Below the pieces are notes generated by a model. The model saw nothing but the letters and a program-made list of their open reading frames with translations. It made no database searches and had not been told where the DNA came from. Shown piece after piece: positions 20,951 through 32,154 of a DNA stretch of 64,000 nt. The position numbers and the translations under genes are program-made. The stretch comes from Aphrocallistes beatrix (taxonomy: Eukaryota > Porifera > Hexactinellida > Sceptrulophora > Aphrocallistidae). Location of the stretch: contig OY725506.1 in NCBI GenBank assembly GCA_963281255.1, forward strand, positions 1,655,001-1,719,000, read 5' to 3'. Numbering within the stretch: position 1 is the first letter of the stretch; each line of letters opens with the position of its first letter.

Positions 20951-22135
20951 CTACCAAGTGTTTTCCCACTCTGTTCCCCAGCCGTCTGTTTCTACAGGTT
21001 TGTTCTCCTTACCATCGCTCTCTGCATTCTTATCTCCTGAACAGGTGCGTACACCTGTATCTGTAACACTTTCAGGTTCGTTGGGAACATCCTGATAAAA
21101 CTGCTCAATCTCTTCTGCACTAACACCTGTCACATTTTGATCTTTACTCAACGCAGATACACCTGATCTCACTTCATCTGGTTTCCTTCTCCTAACAGTG
21201 TCTGGAACTGGTTCAGGTATGTTGTTTATCTCATCATCTTCATGCGTCAAGGTGTTCCAATAGCTCTTCACATTCATCAAGCCCTTGTTACCATACTCCT
21301 TCACGGAGCTAGCCATAGTAGAGGCGGACGAGGTGAAGTTACCCCACACTTCCTCCTTGTTCAGCTGCGAGAGGTGAGACACTCCCTCTGTCGTCGGCTT
21401 GACGATGTTCTCCTTGATGCTAGCTCCCAGATGCTTGGTATGCTCGGTCGCTTTAGAGCCGATAATTGCTGCATTCTCAGTCAATCTGGTCCATCCTTTC
21501 GAGAGGCTAGCCATGGTCTCGCTCATTAGTTCTCCAACCTGATCGTGCTCCTGCCTAGGCTCATAGTTAGGATTTCCAAAACCGGAATATCTCGATGTAC
21601 TCTGCGCACCTGTGTACTCTCCACTCCGCTCATCCACTCGGATCGTGGGCTCCTGCTCTGCTGCGTAGAAGTTCGATTCCTCTGCTTGATGGATGATACT
21701 GACTCGGCTGCTCTCTCTAGCTCGAGTGAGTCTGTCCCTACACTCTCGCTCATCCCAAACCCCTCCGTCCAGCAAGGTCTGTATCTTGTCTCGATATACC
21801 GCTGCAGATAAACTCTGGTACTTCTGAGCTAAATCCATCCCTGGTCTGATGTCAGAAGAGCCAGCGAAGAATTTACTCAGCTGGCTATTGCCACCCAACT
21901 TCATCGCCTCAATTTCCCGCTCTTTAAACTTGTCCATGGTGCTAGACCGTATGAAGCTGAGGTGCACCCCCAGTCCTCTGTGTAGGCCAGAGCACTGCAG
22001 ACAGAGGAAGATCCCGTACGAGACAGACACCCACTGAGGGTTTAGCGTGTCGCACTCAAAGCAACAGTGATTGTTGTGCTTCTTCTGTAAATCAGACAAA
22101 ACTTTTCTATAACGAGTGTCAGACATCTGATACAA
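20951..22135 (-). CDS. ARFGAP1: ARFGAP1-like Arf GTPase-activating protein
   Basis: 394 residues, or 391 from Met4 (MSDTRYRKVL), which matches family starts better. The ArfGAP zinc finger is C25-x2-C28-x16-C45-x2-C48, followed by the arginine finger R53 in LHRGLGVHLSF. The middle has Ser/Thr-rich, weakly charged amphipathic stretches (SETMASLSKGWTRLTENAA; GNFTSSASTMASSVKEYG) typical of ALPS motifs that sense curved Golgi membrane. It ends WGTEWENTW, as ARFGAP1 relatives end with Trp-rich sorting motifs. It stimulates Arf1 GTP hydrolysis in COPI traffic. Single exon. Confidence 0.92.
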   Translation of the reverse strand: MYQMSDTRYRKVLSDLQKKHNNHCCFECDTLNPQWVSVSYGIFLCLQCSGLHRGLGVHLSFIRSSTMDKFKEREIEAMKLGGNSQLSKFFAGSSDIRPGMDLAQKYQSLSAAVYRDKIQTLLDGGVWDERECRDRLTRARESSRVSIIHQAEESNFYAAEQEPTIRVDERSGEYTGAQSTSRYSGFGNPNYEPRQEHDQVGELMSETMASLSKGWTRLTENAAIIGSKATEHTKHLGASIKENIVKPTTEGVSHLSQLNKEEVWGNFTSSASTMASSVKEYGNKGLMNVKSYWNTLTHEDDEINNIPEPVPDTVRRRKPDEVRSGVSALSKDQNVTGVSAEEIEQFYQDVPNEPESVTDTGVRTCSGDKNAESDGKENKPVETDGWGTEWENTW

Positions 22136-22720
22136 TCTAGTATCTTAATATTATATACGTGAATAAAACTAGAAAAAATAAAAATAAATAATTTTCAACT
22201 CGCATGTGATAGAACAGCTGTGAGTACTTGGGGGTTCTACAGAGTGTTTCATTGATTCTATTACCAAAATAAATTAATATTTACTCGGAAGGTTTTGACT
22301 AACCACCACTTGCTTTTAGGATTTAGCACTAAATGTCATTTGTACAAGAGTGGAAAGGACGAGTTAGTTGACAAAAAAGGCAGATCAAGATGGTGGAATT
22401 CTACAATAGAAATCAGTCCTATGTAGGAACCCAGCGCGAATGGCGGATCTGAACCCACTTGATTTCTCCTCTGGGGTCACTGTAAAGACAATGTTTACAA
22501 AAACAATGCGTTGAAATATGCAAAAAGACACCTTTTATTACTTCCCTCAAATGTTTGTTGGGGGTCCCTAAATCGCTATTAACTGACGGGTTCCACTCGC
22601 GTTTTAGAGATGAAGGTCCCCAAAACGCGCTTACACAGCCTCCCTTCACACTTGTTATCAATCAATAATAAAGAATACAACATGTATCTGAATGTATGTG
22701 TAGTATTGCATGTTTAAAAG
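22136..22720. other. intergenic
   Basis: No exon seen. 22597-22636 has GCGTTTTAG...CCCCAAAACGCGC inverted words related to the 14427 hairpin. Confidence 0.4.
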
Positions 22721-23416
22721 TTAGGCTATTTCATCCTTGTCGTCGTGCTCGGAATGCGGTCTGTTGTCGATGGGCACCATGGAGTAGGTGGTGGATCGCA
22801 GGAGCTTCTTCCTGAGCCTGACTCCGTTGTGGTATATCCCGTTGATGATGACTACGATGGTGAGGAAGAGGATGAGGGAGAGTCCGACGATCGTCTGAAT
22901 CCAGAACTGATCGTAGGCAATCAGACACACCTGCGGCTCGTTGAAGCCTGAATGAGGAGGATCGAACTCGAACTGGAAGTAGGAGACCTCGACAGTAGAG
23001 AGAGCGCCGGAGTGAGAGAAGGGGGTCTCGCACAGGTAGGAGTGGTTCCGCAGGAGAGAGAGGGGCAAGCCGTCCCCCATTTGCAGCAGCAGCTGGTCCA
23101 GCTCCTCCCTCACCTCGCGACCTCCCAGGCTGCAGGAGAAGGCAGCAGTGGACAGCTGCCACGAGCTGGCTGCTCTGGAGAAGTGCAGAGAGAAGTTGCA
23201 GGGGGCGGGCGGGTCGAGAGGGAGCGAGACAGAGAGGTTGCCATCGGAGAGCAGTCCCTGTGAGGGGCCTGGCTGGAGGTGGAGCGTGGTGGAGTTGAGT
23301 GAGAAGCTGGCTTGCAGCGCTATTGAGAGGAGGGGGGCGTGTGCGTGAGGAGGGAAGCGGTAGGTATAGCTAGAGACTGAGAGGAGAGAGGTTAGGAGTA
23401 GCAGGGGCCGTAGCAT
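22721..23416 (-). CDS. LAMP/Ac45-like type I membrane glycoprotein
   Basis: 231 residues. A signal peptide (MLRPLLLLTSLLSVSS) is followed by a lumenal domain with four Cys (73, 95, 129, 164), spaced as two successive disulfides. The second pair brackets SYLCE...VEVSYFQFEF...CLIAYDQF, and a TM helix (about 174-195) starts a few residues after the last Cys. The short basic tail contains TTYSMV, a YxxPhi-type sorting signal. This plan is that of LAMP lumenal domains and of the related V-ATPase Ac45. Predicted place: lysosome or endosome. Identity beyond the superfamily is uncertain. Single exon, strongly GC-rich. Confidence 0.6.
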   Translation of the reverse strand: MLRPLLLLTSLLSVSSYTYRFPPHAHAPLLSIALQASFSLNSTTLHLQPGPSQGLLSDGNLSVSLPLDPPAPCNFSLHFSRAASSWQLSTAAFSCSLGGREVREELDQLLLQMGDGLPLSLLRNHSYLCETPFSHSGALSTVEVSYFQFEFDPPHSGFNEPQVCLIAYDQFWIQTIVGLSLILFLTIVVIINGIYHNGVRLRKKLLRSTTYSMVPIDNRPHSEHDDKDEIA

Positions 23417-24592
23417 CGCTACACACTATGCGGGAAGATGGGAATAGGTAGGATAAGTTAGAGGAGATATCTAACACAGGACACTGAATTGGTCTTAAAG
23501 TGAGCCACGAGAATCCATAAGGTTCCTTCTAATAATCAGAACTATTGGGATTGATAACTAGTTCGGATAGTGAAGGACATTTACATCTCAGTAAATAAAT
23601 CCATTTAAAGAGTAATATTAAAAGTGTAATTTTTGGAAAAGTATACTCTGAGTCAATTCCCAAAAACTCAGATTCTAAATGGTTGATTTTAGATAAAGTC
23701 ATTTAGCTTTATAATGTTACCGCATTAAGAAATAGCATAGTGCAGTCTGGCAGTTGGTATAATGGAATTAAATCCACTAAATAATGTAGGTTAACGGCAG
23801 GCCTCAACGGATTAGTGAGTCAGTGCAATTAGTGAATGATCTCATGAAGTACTCAGAAGCTTGAAAAGAGGTCTAGAATGTGGGAATTACTTCAATGAAG
23901 TAGCACATAAACTACAATGCATTACCAAGAACGTAGCTAGTGACATATTCAGGTGAGAGGAACAAACTTATAATAAGAATGACATTAAAATGGTAGAGGT
24001 TAGGGTGTTCACGGGGACCTACGCCCATGTACACTACTATCTTCTCAGTACAACATCCGAAGTACACTCCCGTTCTGAGATCTCTGAGTCAGGACCGGTT
24101 CTACGGGGGGGTGTGACACCCCCCACTATTTTAATGTAGTCGGTTATTTTCAATATAGTCGGCAGCTTCACATTTTAGTCGGCAGTCTCACGTTTCTTTT
24201 ATTTTAATGTAGTCGGTTATTTCCAATATATTCGTCAGCTTCACATTTTAGTCGGTAGTTTCACGTTTCTTTTATTTTAATGTAGTCGGCAGTTTCACAA
24301 TTCAGTCGGCAGTCGGCAAAATTAGGTCGACACCCCCCCCCCCCCCCCAATAACTATTTCTAGGTGCGGCCCTGCTCTGAGTAAATAATGTTGCATAATT
24401 CCTTTTAATTAACCCTTGCATGTTCGTTATATTCTACGAATGGATCAGTTACACTATGGATTGACAAGTTACGAGAACTTTATGCGTGACCTAAGTTATC
24501 CATCACGTAGAACGTTTCATATCCTTACACCAAAACAGAAAACTGAAAAGGTCGACTATTTGTAAGAAAATGGCTAGGAATTTGCACTGCAT
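23417..24592. other. intergenic with one hAT-like element
   Basis: No exon recognised; 24090-24374 is a separate mobile element. Upstream DNA of the LAMP-like gene lies here. Confidence 0.4.
24090..24374. mobile_element. hAT-like element with internal tandem repeat
   Basis: Ends CAGGACCGGTTCTA and TAGGTGCGGCCCTG; exact 8-bp duplication CTCTGAGT (24082-24089, 24375-24382). The inside is about 2.5 copies of a roughly 92-bp unit built from AGTCGGCAG and AATGTAGTCGGTTATTT, next to poly-G and poly-C runs. Confidence 0.85.
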
Positions 24593-25366
24593 TCACCCTT
24601 CATGCTCACTATCGCTGCGGTCTGAATCCGGGTTATAGAACTTCTTGTGAGAAGGCATGACACTCCACGGCTCTGTGGCTGCTAGCTGGGAGACAGAAGG
24701 GCACTGGTACTGCATTCCTCTCGCCAGTATCCGTCTCTGGCGTTTGCCTTCTCTCCGAGAGACGTTCTTCAGCCTGCGGCAGTACTGCTGCTGGCTGCTC
24801 ACTGCCTGCAGGCGGTTGTACTGCCGCCGCATGGCTTCCTGTCTCTTGCACTGGGCGGGCCAGTGCTTGCTGCTCCTGAACATCTGCCTGCGGCCAGACA
24901 CCACCCTGCACTTCAGCAGCTTCCCGTACATCAGGTAGTTGTTCATGCTCTCCGCCGCGATCTTGGCCACCTCCTCGCACTGGAATCGAATGAAGGCGTA
25001 GCCCCTGGATCGGCCGCTCCGGTGGCTGCGAGAGAGACGCAGCTTGAGGACCTTCCCGAATTGAGAGAAGTACCTGTGCATCTCGCCCTCGTAGAACCCG
25101 TGCGGGATGTGTCCTAGGTAGATGTCGCCGGGTTTGGTCTGTCTGTCCTCTCTCTCGAATTTCTCCCGTCTGGACAGCTTCCTAGCTAGCTTCTTAGCTC
25201 GGTTAGATCTCTTCTTCTTCACAATTCCGCTCCCTTCCTTCTTTCTCTCCGAAATATTCACTTCCGTTCTCTCCTCCATAGCCCCAGTGGTCCCCTTCCC
25301 CCTTCTTCTCAACACGATTCTGTCCCTCACTTCCAGCAGACGACTCAGTTCATCAGATGACGACAT
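24593..25366 (-). CDS. NIFK: NIFK/Nop15-like nucleolar RNA-binding protein
   Basis: 257 residues. A very basic N-terminus (KKKRSNRAKKLARKLSRRE) precedes one RRM at about 81-158: IYLGHIPHGFYEGEMHRYFS, RNP1 RGYAFIRF (121-128) and AESMNNYLMYGKLLKC. These words are diagnostic of MKI67-FHA-interacting nucleolar phosphoprotein and yeast Nop15, which bind pre-rRNA (ITS2) for 60S subunit maturation. A basic C-terminal region follows and the protein ends in an acidic SDSEHEG. The Ki-67 FHA-binding segment of vertebrate NIFK is not evident. Single exon, GC-rich. Confidence 0.9.
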   Translation of the reverse strand: MSSSDELSRLLEVRDRIVLRRRGKGTTGAMEERTEVNISERKKEGSGIVKKKRSNRAKKLARKLSRREKFEREDRQTKPGDIYLGHIPHGFYEGEMHRYFSQFGKVLKLRLSRSHRSGRSRGYAFIRFQCEEVAKIAAESMNNYLMYGKLLKCRVVSGRRQMFRSSKHWPAQCKRQEAMRRQYNRLQAVSSQQQYCRRLKNVSRREGKRQRRILARGMQYQCPSVSQLAATEPWSVMPSHKKFYNPDSDRSDSEHEG

Positions 25367-25769
25367 CCTATACTCTAATGAACTGTCAGGGATCTCAATT
25401 CTCTCAAGTTGGCAGAGGAGTAATTATGATTGGAATAGACCCATGACTGACATGTTACAAGATTCTACGACGAACTGTTCTTAATTTTACGAAACATGAG
25501 CCATGTCATGAAATAAATAGCCCTCTACGTACACTAATCAATCGCAATTTATTCTACTTATATCTATCCGTATTCGAGAATGATAAACTGATTTTATGCT
25601 AATCTGATATCGAGAAATAAAACTTAAAAAAAGCCAGCGAAGAATATATCATCGACTGCTAACAGAGCTAGAAGGGATGCTATTGTTCTAAGAAATTCAA
25701 AGCTTAAAATTTAATCGTAATTGAAAACAAATATAAAATTATTCAACAATACAAAATACAGTGAGGTCA
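25367..25769. other. intergenic, no gene seen
   Basis: AT-rich; 5' flank of the NIFK-like gene and 3' flank of the propeller gene. No repeat recognised. Confidence 0.4.
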
Positions 25770-27508
25770 TTAAAATAATGCTTTTATTAGCACGGAGGTA
25801 TCGCAAACCCCGACAATTCCGTTGTCCGCATAGGCCACTGCCAACATGCCCCCTTGAGCGGAGCAGCCGGTAGGGAAGAGGTAGGCTGACGTCATCACGT
25901 CGAGGTTCACCCGCACCTTGTAAGCCACGCTCCTGTCAGGGGTGTAGAGGGTCACTTTCTTCGATCTCATGTGCACTAGGAGCACCGCCTCGCTATCCAG
26001 CGCGAAGCAAGAGGGGTGAGACAGGTCGTAGCCAACGAGGGAGCAGCCGAAGCTAGAGAGGAGGCGGGCCTTCAGGTCGTACAGGTGGAAGCAAGGGTTC
26101 TTGTGGTCCAGCACGAGGAGGCCATTGTCAGTGAACGCCACGTCGGCGGGCTGGTACAGCTGCCCGGCTCTGTCTGACTGGGAGCCTACCAGGGTGACGC
26201 AGTCCGAGTACTGCTGGAACAGCAGCACGTGGTGCAGCAGCTGGTCCGCGATGGCCACCAGGTCCCTGCAGCTAGCTATGCTCACAGGCTGCTTCAGCTC
26301 GTACGGCAGACCAGGAAGCAAGGTGCCGTCATGCTTGTAGTAGGTCACTATGTTGCTGCTCTGCCGAGTGAGCAGCAGATAGTCGGCAGTAGCTGTGATG
26401 CAAGTCAAGTCGTTGTCAGCCACCTCCACTGATAGGTTGAACGTAGTCAGAGGAGATCCCGCTCTATCGAACACGCCCACCTGCTTGTGAGAGGTGTCAA
26501 GCACGAACAGCTTCTCTCCATTGCAGCACACCTGTAGCAAGAATAAGTTAGATATCTAAATCACTAAAATATTACTAGTACTAGAAAAAAGGATTCGAAT
26601 GACCATGCCTTCCTTAGCGCAAAACCACAATATGATGACAATCAATCAACAATTTATTAATTAATAAATGTATCAACCATTTTCGAATCGATTTTCAAAT
26701 TCTTCATTTTGCTTTCCAACGTTCTCATTTAAGAAGATGAATTAGTCTCAAATGATTGTAAACTCGGGGAACGCATGAGTTAAACTTTTCCAGTCCGAAA
26801 CAGCACATCCAACTATTTATGGCCAGTGGCGTGGTCAGGTGAAAAAATTTGGGGGGGCCTCAAGATCAAGACGCCACATATATGCCCACTTGAAAAAGTG
26901 TAGTAGGTTAAATTACTAAATTGTAAACATTTTGGGGGGCCTAGGCCCCCCCAGGCCCCCCCATAGCCACGCCACTGTTTATGGCGTGACAAGCCTGCTT
27001 ACAGATCCAGGTGTTGGACCATCCTAGTTACACTGGAGATTTAAATTCGAGTTAAGTTCATCACTGAGTGAGTCTGGCACGATACCTTATATGGAGTGTA
27101 TCCTTTCTTCTGAGACGTGATGACCTTACGAACTGGCAGAGAGAGAGCATCTGCGAGAGTGACCTGCAGGAGTCCAATGTTTCGTAGGCAGCTAGTGATG
27201 TTAGGGTCTAAATTGAACTTGAGGGTGTAGAGAGGCTGGGAACTGCTGCTCCTGTTCAATCCGAGTTCAGACAAGAGACCTGATAAGATCTGCTGGTCCG
27301 AGCAGGAGTGGGAAGGGAATATATCATATAGCTCGGAGAAGCGATCAAGCTGTCGCAGCAAGAGCTCCTTCCTCCCCTCCAACACTCGCATCAAATCCGA
27401 GAAGGAAGACACGATCTCGACACGGACCTTTTCCACCATGGCATCGAAGTTTGCTCTGAAATCAGAGTGTTGAGGAGAGATATTATCACACGAACAGTCA
27501 GAAGACAT
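25770..27508 (-). CDS. coiled-coil plus NHL-like propeller protein (2 exons), no RING
   Basis: Exon 1 is 27508-27086 (ending CCATATAAG|GTATCG) and exon 2 is 26531-25770 (TTGCTACAG|GTGTGC). Both are in phase 0 and give 394 residues. Exon 1 has a helical, charged segment (MVEKVRVEIVSSFSDLMRVL...LLLRQLDRFSELYD) like the coiled coil of TRIM proteins. Exon 2 has repeated strands of the type GEKLFVLDTSHKQVGVFDRAG and NGLLVLDHKNPCFHLYDLKA, as in NHL beta-propellers. The layout matches the C-terminal half of TRIM-NHL proteins, but no RING or B-box precedes it, so ubiquitin-ligase activity is not expected. Role unknown; protein or RNA binding by the propeller is plausible. The 554-bp intron holds a hAT MITE. 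Confidence 0.75.
26824..26977. mobile_element. intronic hAT MITE
   Basis: 154 bp; ends CAGTGGCGTGGTCA and TAGCCACGCCACTG; exact 8-bp duplication TTTATGGC (26816-26823, 26978-26985). G- and C-runs internally. Lies inside the intron of the coiled-coil/propeller gene. Confidence 0.9.
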
Positions 27509-27849
27509 ATTAACACTGATCTAAAGATAATGCGAGTAGATTTAAAAAAACACGCTGAGACAGGATGAGTGTGCTTCCACATTCCTGGATGAGCATGGAG
27601 ATGAAGGCGGGCGATATTTCATTATCTCATTTACTTGAAAATAATCAAAGCTGATATTTCAATGTAGGTTTATTTAGATACAAACTTCATACATGTCAAC
27701 CTTTATTTAAAAAAGCTGGACATAAGTAGTATTTTAGCGGGACATAGTATATTTTGTATTAGTTTTAGCTGGAAACTGTAGGTGAATAACACGTCTCATA
27801 TAGAACATAATATAATATCTTTGTTTACAATGCATATGATACATATTAA

Positions 27850-28899
27850 CTAATTATGCATTAATAAAGCATTTATATCGTCTGCTTCAACCGCACTCCC
27901 AACCTGGTATCTGTGCGGGTAGACATTGACAAATAGCAGCTTGTTACAGAGATAATAGAGCGAATAGAATATGTAGAGTGGTATGAACAAAATCATGAAT
28001 AAAACGTGTATGACTTTCCCTAATATTGATGCACCTTCCAAAATGTCATTGTAATGGATGGAGTCAAGGATTGTTGAGTTGTACTTGTATCTTGTGATAG
28101 TTTCCAGTACACACTGTTCTGCGAATAAATTTAACGGTATCCGAAATACGAAGAACACGGATGCAATCATGACGACAAATACTACAGTAGAGAACCAAAG
28201 TGTAAACCTCTTATAATGGAGTGAGTTCATTCTTGCTGACCTGGTATTTATATGAGTTTCTCCAAACTCATACTTAACATCCTCGTATATTATTCTCAAC
28301 TTCTTGTAGAGTTCTCTTGAGTTCTGATAGTACTGTATGCTCTCTTTAACTAATAATATTTCTACCAAAATGAATGCGACTATCATCCCTACCCCACTCA
28401 ATGCTAAGGAAACCAGTAGTACAATCTTTATGATTAATTTTTTAGTTTTCTGTTTCTCACTATTTCTGTTTAAGATGAAAATCTTCAGAGCGAACTTTGT
28501 AGTGAAGTTTAACACCTCAATCCCGCCCATGAGGCACAAAACGCTGAGAAATCCTATGAAATATTTGACGTACAGATACAGAGTGAAATAATACTCTTCA
28601 CAATTTAAAGTGTATCTCAGGAGTTTAACATCGAAAATATAATTGAAGATTATCAATAATATGGTTAAGAATTCGAATGTCGTTGCAACGATGAAGTATT
28701 TGTAGAGTTTTTTTGTATTTTTGTGTTTCTGAAGTAAATTTATGTCGCCAATTCGCATCAACGACGCTGACCTACTCCTTGCCTCGAGGAATTGACTGAT
28801 AAAGTACACCAACCATGGTACTTGTACGAAAAATAAGATCAAATTAACGGATATATACACAGATAGAAGGGCATGTTGACAAAATTCTGTGCACACCAT
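27850..28899 (-). CDS. multi-pass membrane protein, family T (tandem copy 1)
   Basis: 349 residues, intronless, with six to seven hydrophobic spans. Strongly similar along its length to the next gene at 30848 (MVCTE start, YIS/YKYF, NCEEYYF, SRELYKKLR, RSARMN.LHYKRFTLWFS, CVLETITR.KYNSTILDSIHY, NVYPHRY). It also shares the layout and the Cys pair with the protein at 10646. The loop before the sixth span is long and basic. No known receptor or transporter signature; function unknown. Same strand and head-to-tail with its paralogue, so a local duplication. Confidence 0.75.
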   Translation of the reverse strand: MVCTEFCQHALLSVYISVNLILFFVQVPWLVYFISQFLEARSRSASLMRIGDINLLQKHKNTKKLYKYFIVATTFEFLTILLIIFNYIFDVKLLRYTLNCEEYYFTLYLYVKYFIGFLSVLCLMGGIEVLNFTTKFALKIFILNRNSEKQKTKKLIIKIVLLVSLALSGVGMIVAFILVEILLVKESIQYYQNSRELYKKLRIIYEDVKYEFGETHINTRSARMNSLHYKRFTLWFSTVVFVVMIASVFFVFRIPLNLFAEQCVLETITRYKYNSTILDSIHYNDILEGASILGKVIHVLFMILFIPLYIFYSLYYLCNKLLFVNVYPHRYQVGSAVEADDINALLMHN

Positions 28900-30847
28900 A
28901 TTTCAAGACTTAGGCTATATCAAATTGATAAATACTAGGTACTTGTATTTATACGAGAATTAGGATAGCTATGTCTTATATATCAATGGTTAGTTCCTAG
29001 GTATTATTATCTAGACGTGAAAATTCTTCATGTTTCACATGACTAACAGAGTCAGGATTGTTTCAGCATTATCTCAACTACACTATTGTTATTGTAGTGA
29101 TGCATGATGGTACCGAGAATTCTACTCGACCCATTTTAAATGCTAAATTTTGAAATGTATTTTGTAATTAATTTTATTTATTCAAAGAAAATCCTCACTG
29201 ATGAGACACGATATGTAATATTGCGTTATCTGCCTAAGAGTGTGAAACACACATCCCTTCGGCAACGGGGCTTAACTTAACAATCATTGATACATTAAAA
29301 ATAACTTTTGAAAGATATCAACCTTTTAAATTTAATAGGGTGATGATTCATAAATTTTAATTCGAATAATCAGCTATTCGTGTCCGATTGATTTGTGGTT
29401 TGAATAGGCAAGAGTTCTCAACCTGGGATAAATGTCATGTATTTGAGGACATGCCAAGTGAAATCAAAAATAATACGAGTACTAAGTAATTCTGTCGGAT
29501 GGTAACTTACCTTCGTTACGAGATCAGTTAAAGGAAACTGCAATTGTAACACTATTTAGTTAGGTACGTAATTGTGTAAGGTTGCAACTTGCAAGCACTA
29601 TAATTCATTTTAGCACAAATTTAAAATGAACACAAACAATGCTGCGGTTGGTACTCGCTAACTTGCCAACATTATATTTTACAGTTTATGTTGTCTGTTC
29701 ATGAATATAATTTCTATTAAAAAATGTCTCAATAGTTCTCAATATTTTTTGTTCACATCGTGCCCGTTTATAACAAAAAATTACTTAAAAAATAATTATA
29801 TAAATTAATATAAAATTGAGAAAAAAATCGATGTACGAATTACTGACCCTAAAGCGCAGATAGATCATGAGGAAGGATCGGGATCGAAACTTTAAAATCT
29901 CTCATCCGATCCCGTAATTCCATTAAATTTTACACAGCTACGAACTTATACGTAGATTCATACAGTATTTCCTTGGATTTTCTATATATAGACGGTATGC
30001 GAAGCAAGGAATTATCTAGATTCTAGGATCGCTAAAATTGGGAATATTCTCATACGTATATCATAATGTTATTTTGCAATTTAAGCGCATGGAATTCATC
30101 TTGTTAGAATTAGAATATATCATAGAAATACTGAATAATGCCCTGATGCTAAATCATCATTATTACATTGCGCTTTGTGATTCTTTAGGTTCTTTAGGTC
30201 ATTTTTTAGCTTCTTTAGGAATTACAAAAAATCTCCATACAGGCAGAATAGTAGATAGAATGTGTGTGCTTCCACATTCTATGATATTTTGTCATCATCA
30301 AAATGTGGAAGCATCTCATCCCATCTTGTATGTAAGTGGCTTTATATTTATCACTGTTTTGTGCTCAAATTGAAAATTTATACCTTATCTATATTTTTGC
30401 TAAAAATTGTCATTTTTATTTATTCTAGGAAAACTATCCAATCTGCTCCAGAGATTTTGACTATATTATTTGAGGAAGTGTCGTGTAGCGAATTGTCTGT
30501 AGCGAACTGTTGTGTAGCGAAATGTCGGTATCCGATTATTTGATACATACAATCGATTAAATTATCCATTTATGAGACATTGAGAATCTAGACAATGATA
30601 ATAAGCACACAGAAAGTCCTAAGATACGAATAACTAAACCAATTACAAGCCTAAACAATTAATTTAAGGATATAAATACACATACTAATGCCACTCCTTT
30701 AGGGATGTGTGTAACAGATTAGAATTGAATTTTCATCTTCCTTATTATCTCTCAAGTACTTCAACTCCAGTATTATTTGGGTCTTCAACTTTAGATTACT
30801 AGTACAGTACACATTCATGTCATTTATTGTATTCAACAGTGACTTAT
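28900..30847. other. intergenic, no gene seen
   Basis: AT-rich. A hairpin GCTTCCACATT/AATGTGGAAGC lies at about 30268-30311, and 30480-30540 is shared with 12165-12235. No exon recognised. Confidence 0.4.
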
Positions 30848-31912
30848 TTACTTATGTATTAGCAAAGCATTCGTATCTGATCCAACCGATTCCCCAACGT
30901 GGTATCTGTGCGGGTATACGTTGACGAATAGCAGCTTGTCACAGAGATAGTAGAGCGAATAGAGTGTGTAGAATGGTATGAACAAAATCATAAACGAAAC
31001 AACAAGGGTTGTGTACAGTATTGATTCACCTTCCATGATGCCCTTGTAGTGGATAGAGTCAAGGATTGTTGAATTGTATTTGTCTCGCGTGATAGTCTCC
31101 AGTATACACGGAGTTCCTACTAAACGAAATGGTATCGAAAATATGGATAATATAAATACAATCATGACGACAAATACGACCATAGAGAACCAAAGTGTAA
31201 ACCTCTTATAATGGAGTAAGTTCATTCTTGCTGATCTGGTCTGTATATGAGTGGATCCAAACTCATACTTAACATCTTGATATATCTTTTTCAGCTTCCT
31301 GTAGAGTTCCCTTGAGTATTGGTAATACTTTATGTTCTCTCTGATTAGTAGTACTACCACCAAAATGTATGCGATTCCCATTCCGATTCCGCTCAATGCT
31401 AAGGAAACCAGTAGTATTAACTTCATGATGAAGATTCTAACTTTCTGCTTTTTTCCGCCATTTCTGTTTAAGATGAAAATATTAATGGCAAAGTTTGTAG
31501 TGAGGTTTAACACCTCTATCGTACTCATGAAACACACAATACTGAGAAACCCAATTAAATGACTGGCATATAGATACAGAATGAAATAATACTCTTCACA
31601 GTGTAGATAGAAATCCGGGAGGGTTACAGTGAGGATGTTATTGAAGATTGTTAATAAAATGGTTAGGAGTTCGAATGTCGTTGCGGCGATAAAGTATTTG
31701 TAGAGAATTTTGGTGTTTTTGTATTTCTGAAGTAAATTCTGGAAACCTCCACTCCCATCGTCTATTCGCTTCAATTGTGCTGACCTGCTTCTTGCTTCGA
31801 AGAATTTAATGATGAAGTATACTTGCCATGGTATTTGTATAAAGACTACGATAAAATAAATGGATATATATACAGATTTAAGAGCTTGTGAACAAGATTC
31901 TGTGCACACCAT
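30848..31912 (-). CDS. multi-pass membrane protein, family T (tandem copy 2)
   Basis: 354 residues, intronless, the close paralogue of 27850. It has a small insertion after span 1 (GSGGFQ) and the same extracellular Cys (HCEEYYF and CILETITR). DNA identity to copy 1 is high in the C-terminal half and even continues into the 5' leader ('caagacttaggct' just upstream of both starts), so the duplication included promoter-proximal DNA. Function unknown. Confidence 0.75.
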   Translation of the reverse strand: MVCTESCSQALKSVYISIYFIVVFIQIPWQVYFIIKFFEARSRSAQLKRIDDGSGGFQNLLQKYKNTKILYKYFIAATTFELLTILLTIFNNILTVTLPDFYLHCEEYYFILYLYASHLIGFLSIVCFMSTIEVLNLTTNFAINIFILNRNGGKKQKVRIFIMKLILLVSLALSGIGMGIAYILVVVLLIRENIKYYQYSRELYRKLKKIYQDVKYEFGSTHIQTRSARMNLLHYKRFTLWFSMVVFVVMIVFILSIFSIPFRLVGTPCILETITRDKYNSTILDSIHYKGIMEGESILYTTLVVSFMILFIPFYTLYSLYYLCDKLLFVNVYPHRYHVGESVGSDTNALLIHK

Positions 31913-32154
31913 TTTTCAAGACTTAGGCTCTATCTCAAGTTTATATATGATGTGCGTATTACTTAAATAATACGAGTATTAGGCTATGTCTTGTGTATCA
32001 ATGGTTAATTTTCTAGTTATTATCTAGATGATAGATGATTTTTCCTGTTCACATGACTTGTAGGCGTCATTATTATTTCTACTTAGCTCAACTTACTACT
32101 CGTACTAAGTAGTGATGATACTGAGAATATTACGAATCTCTCTAATCTAAATGC

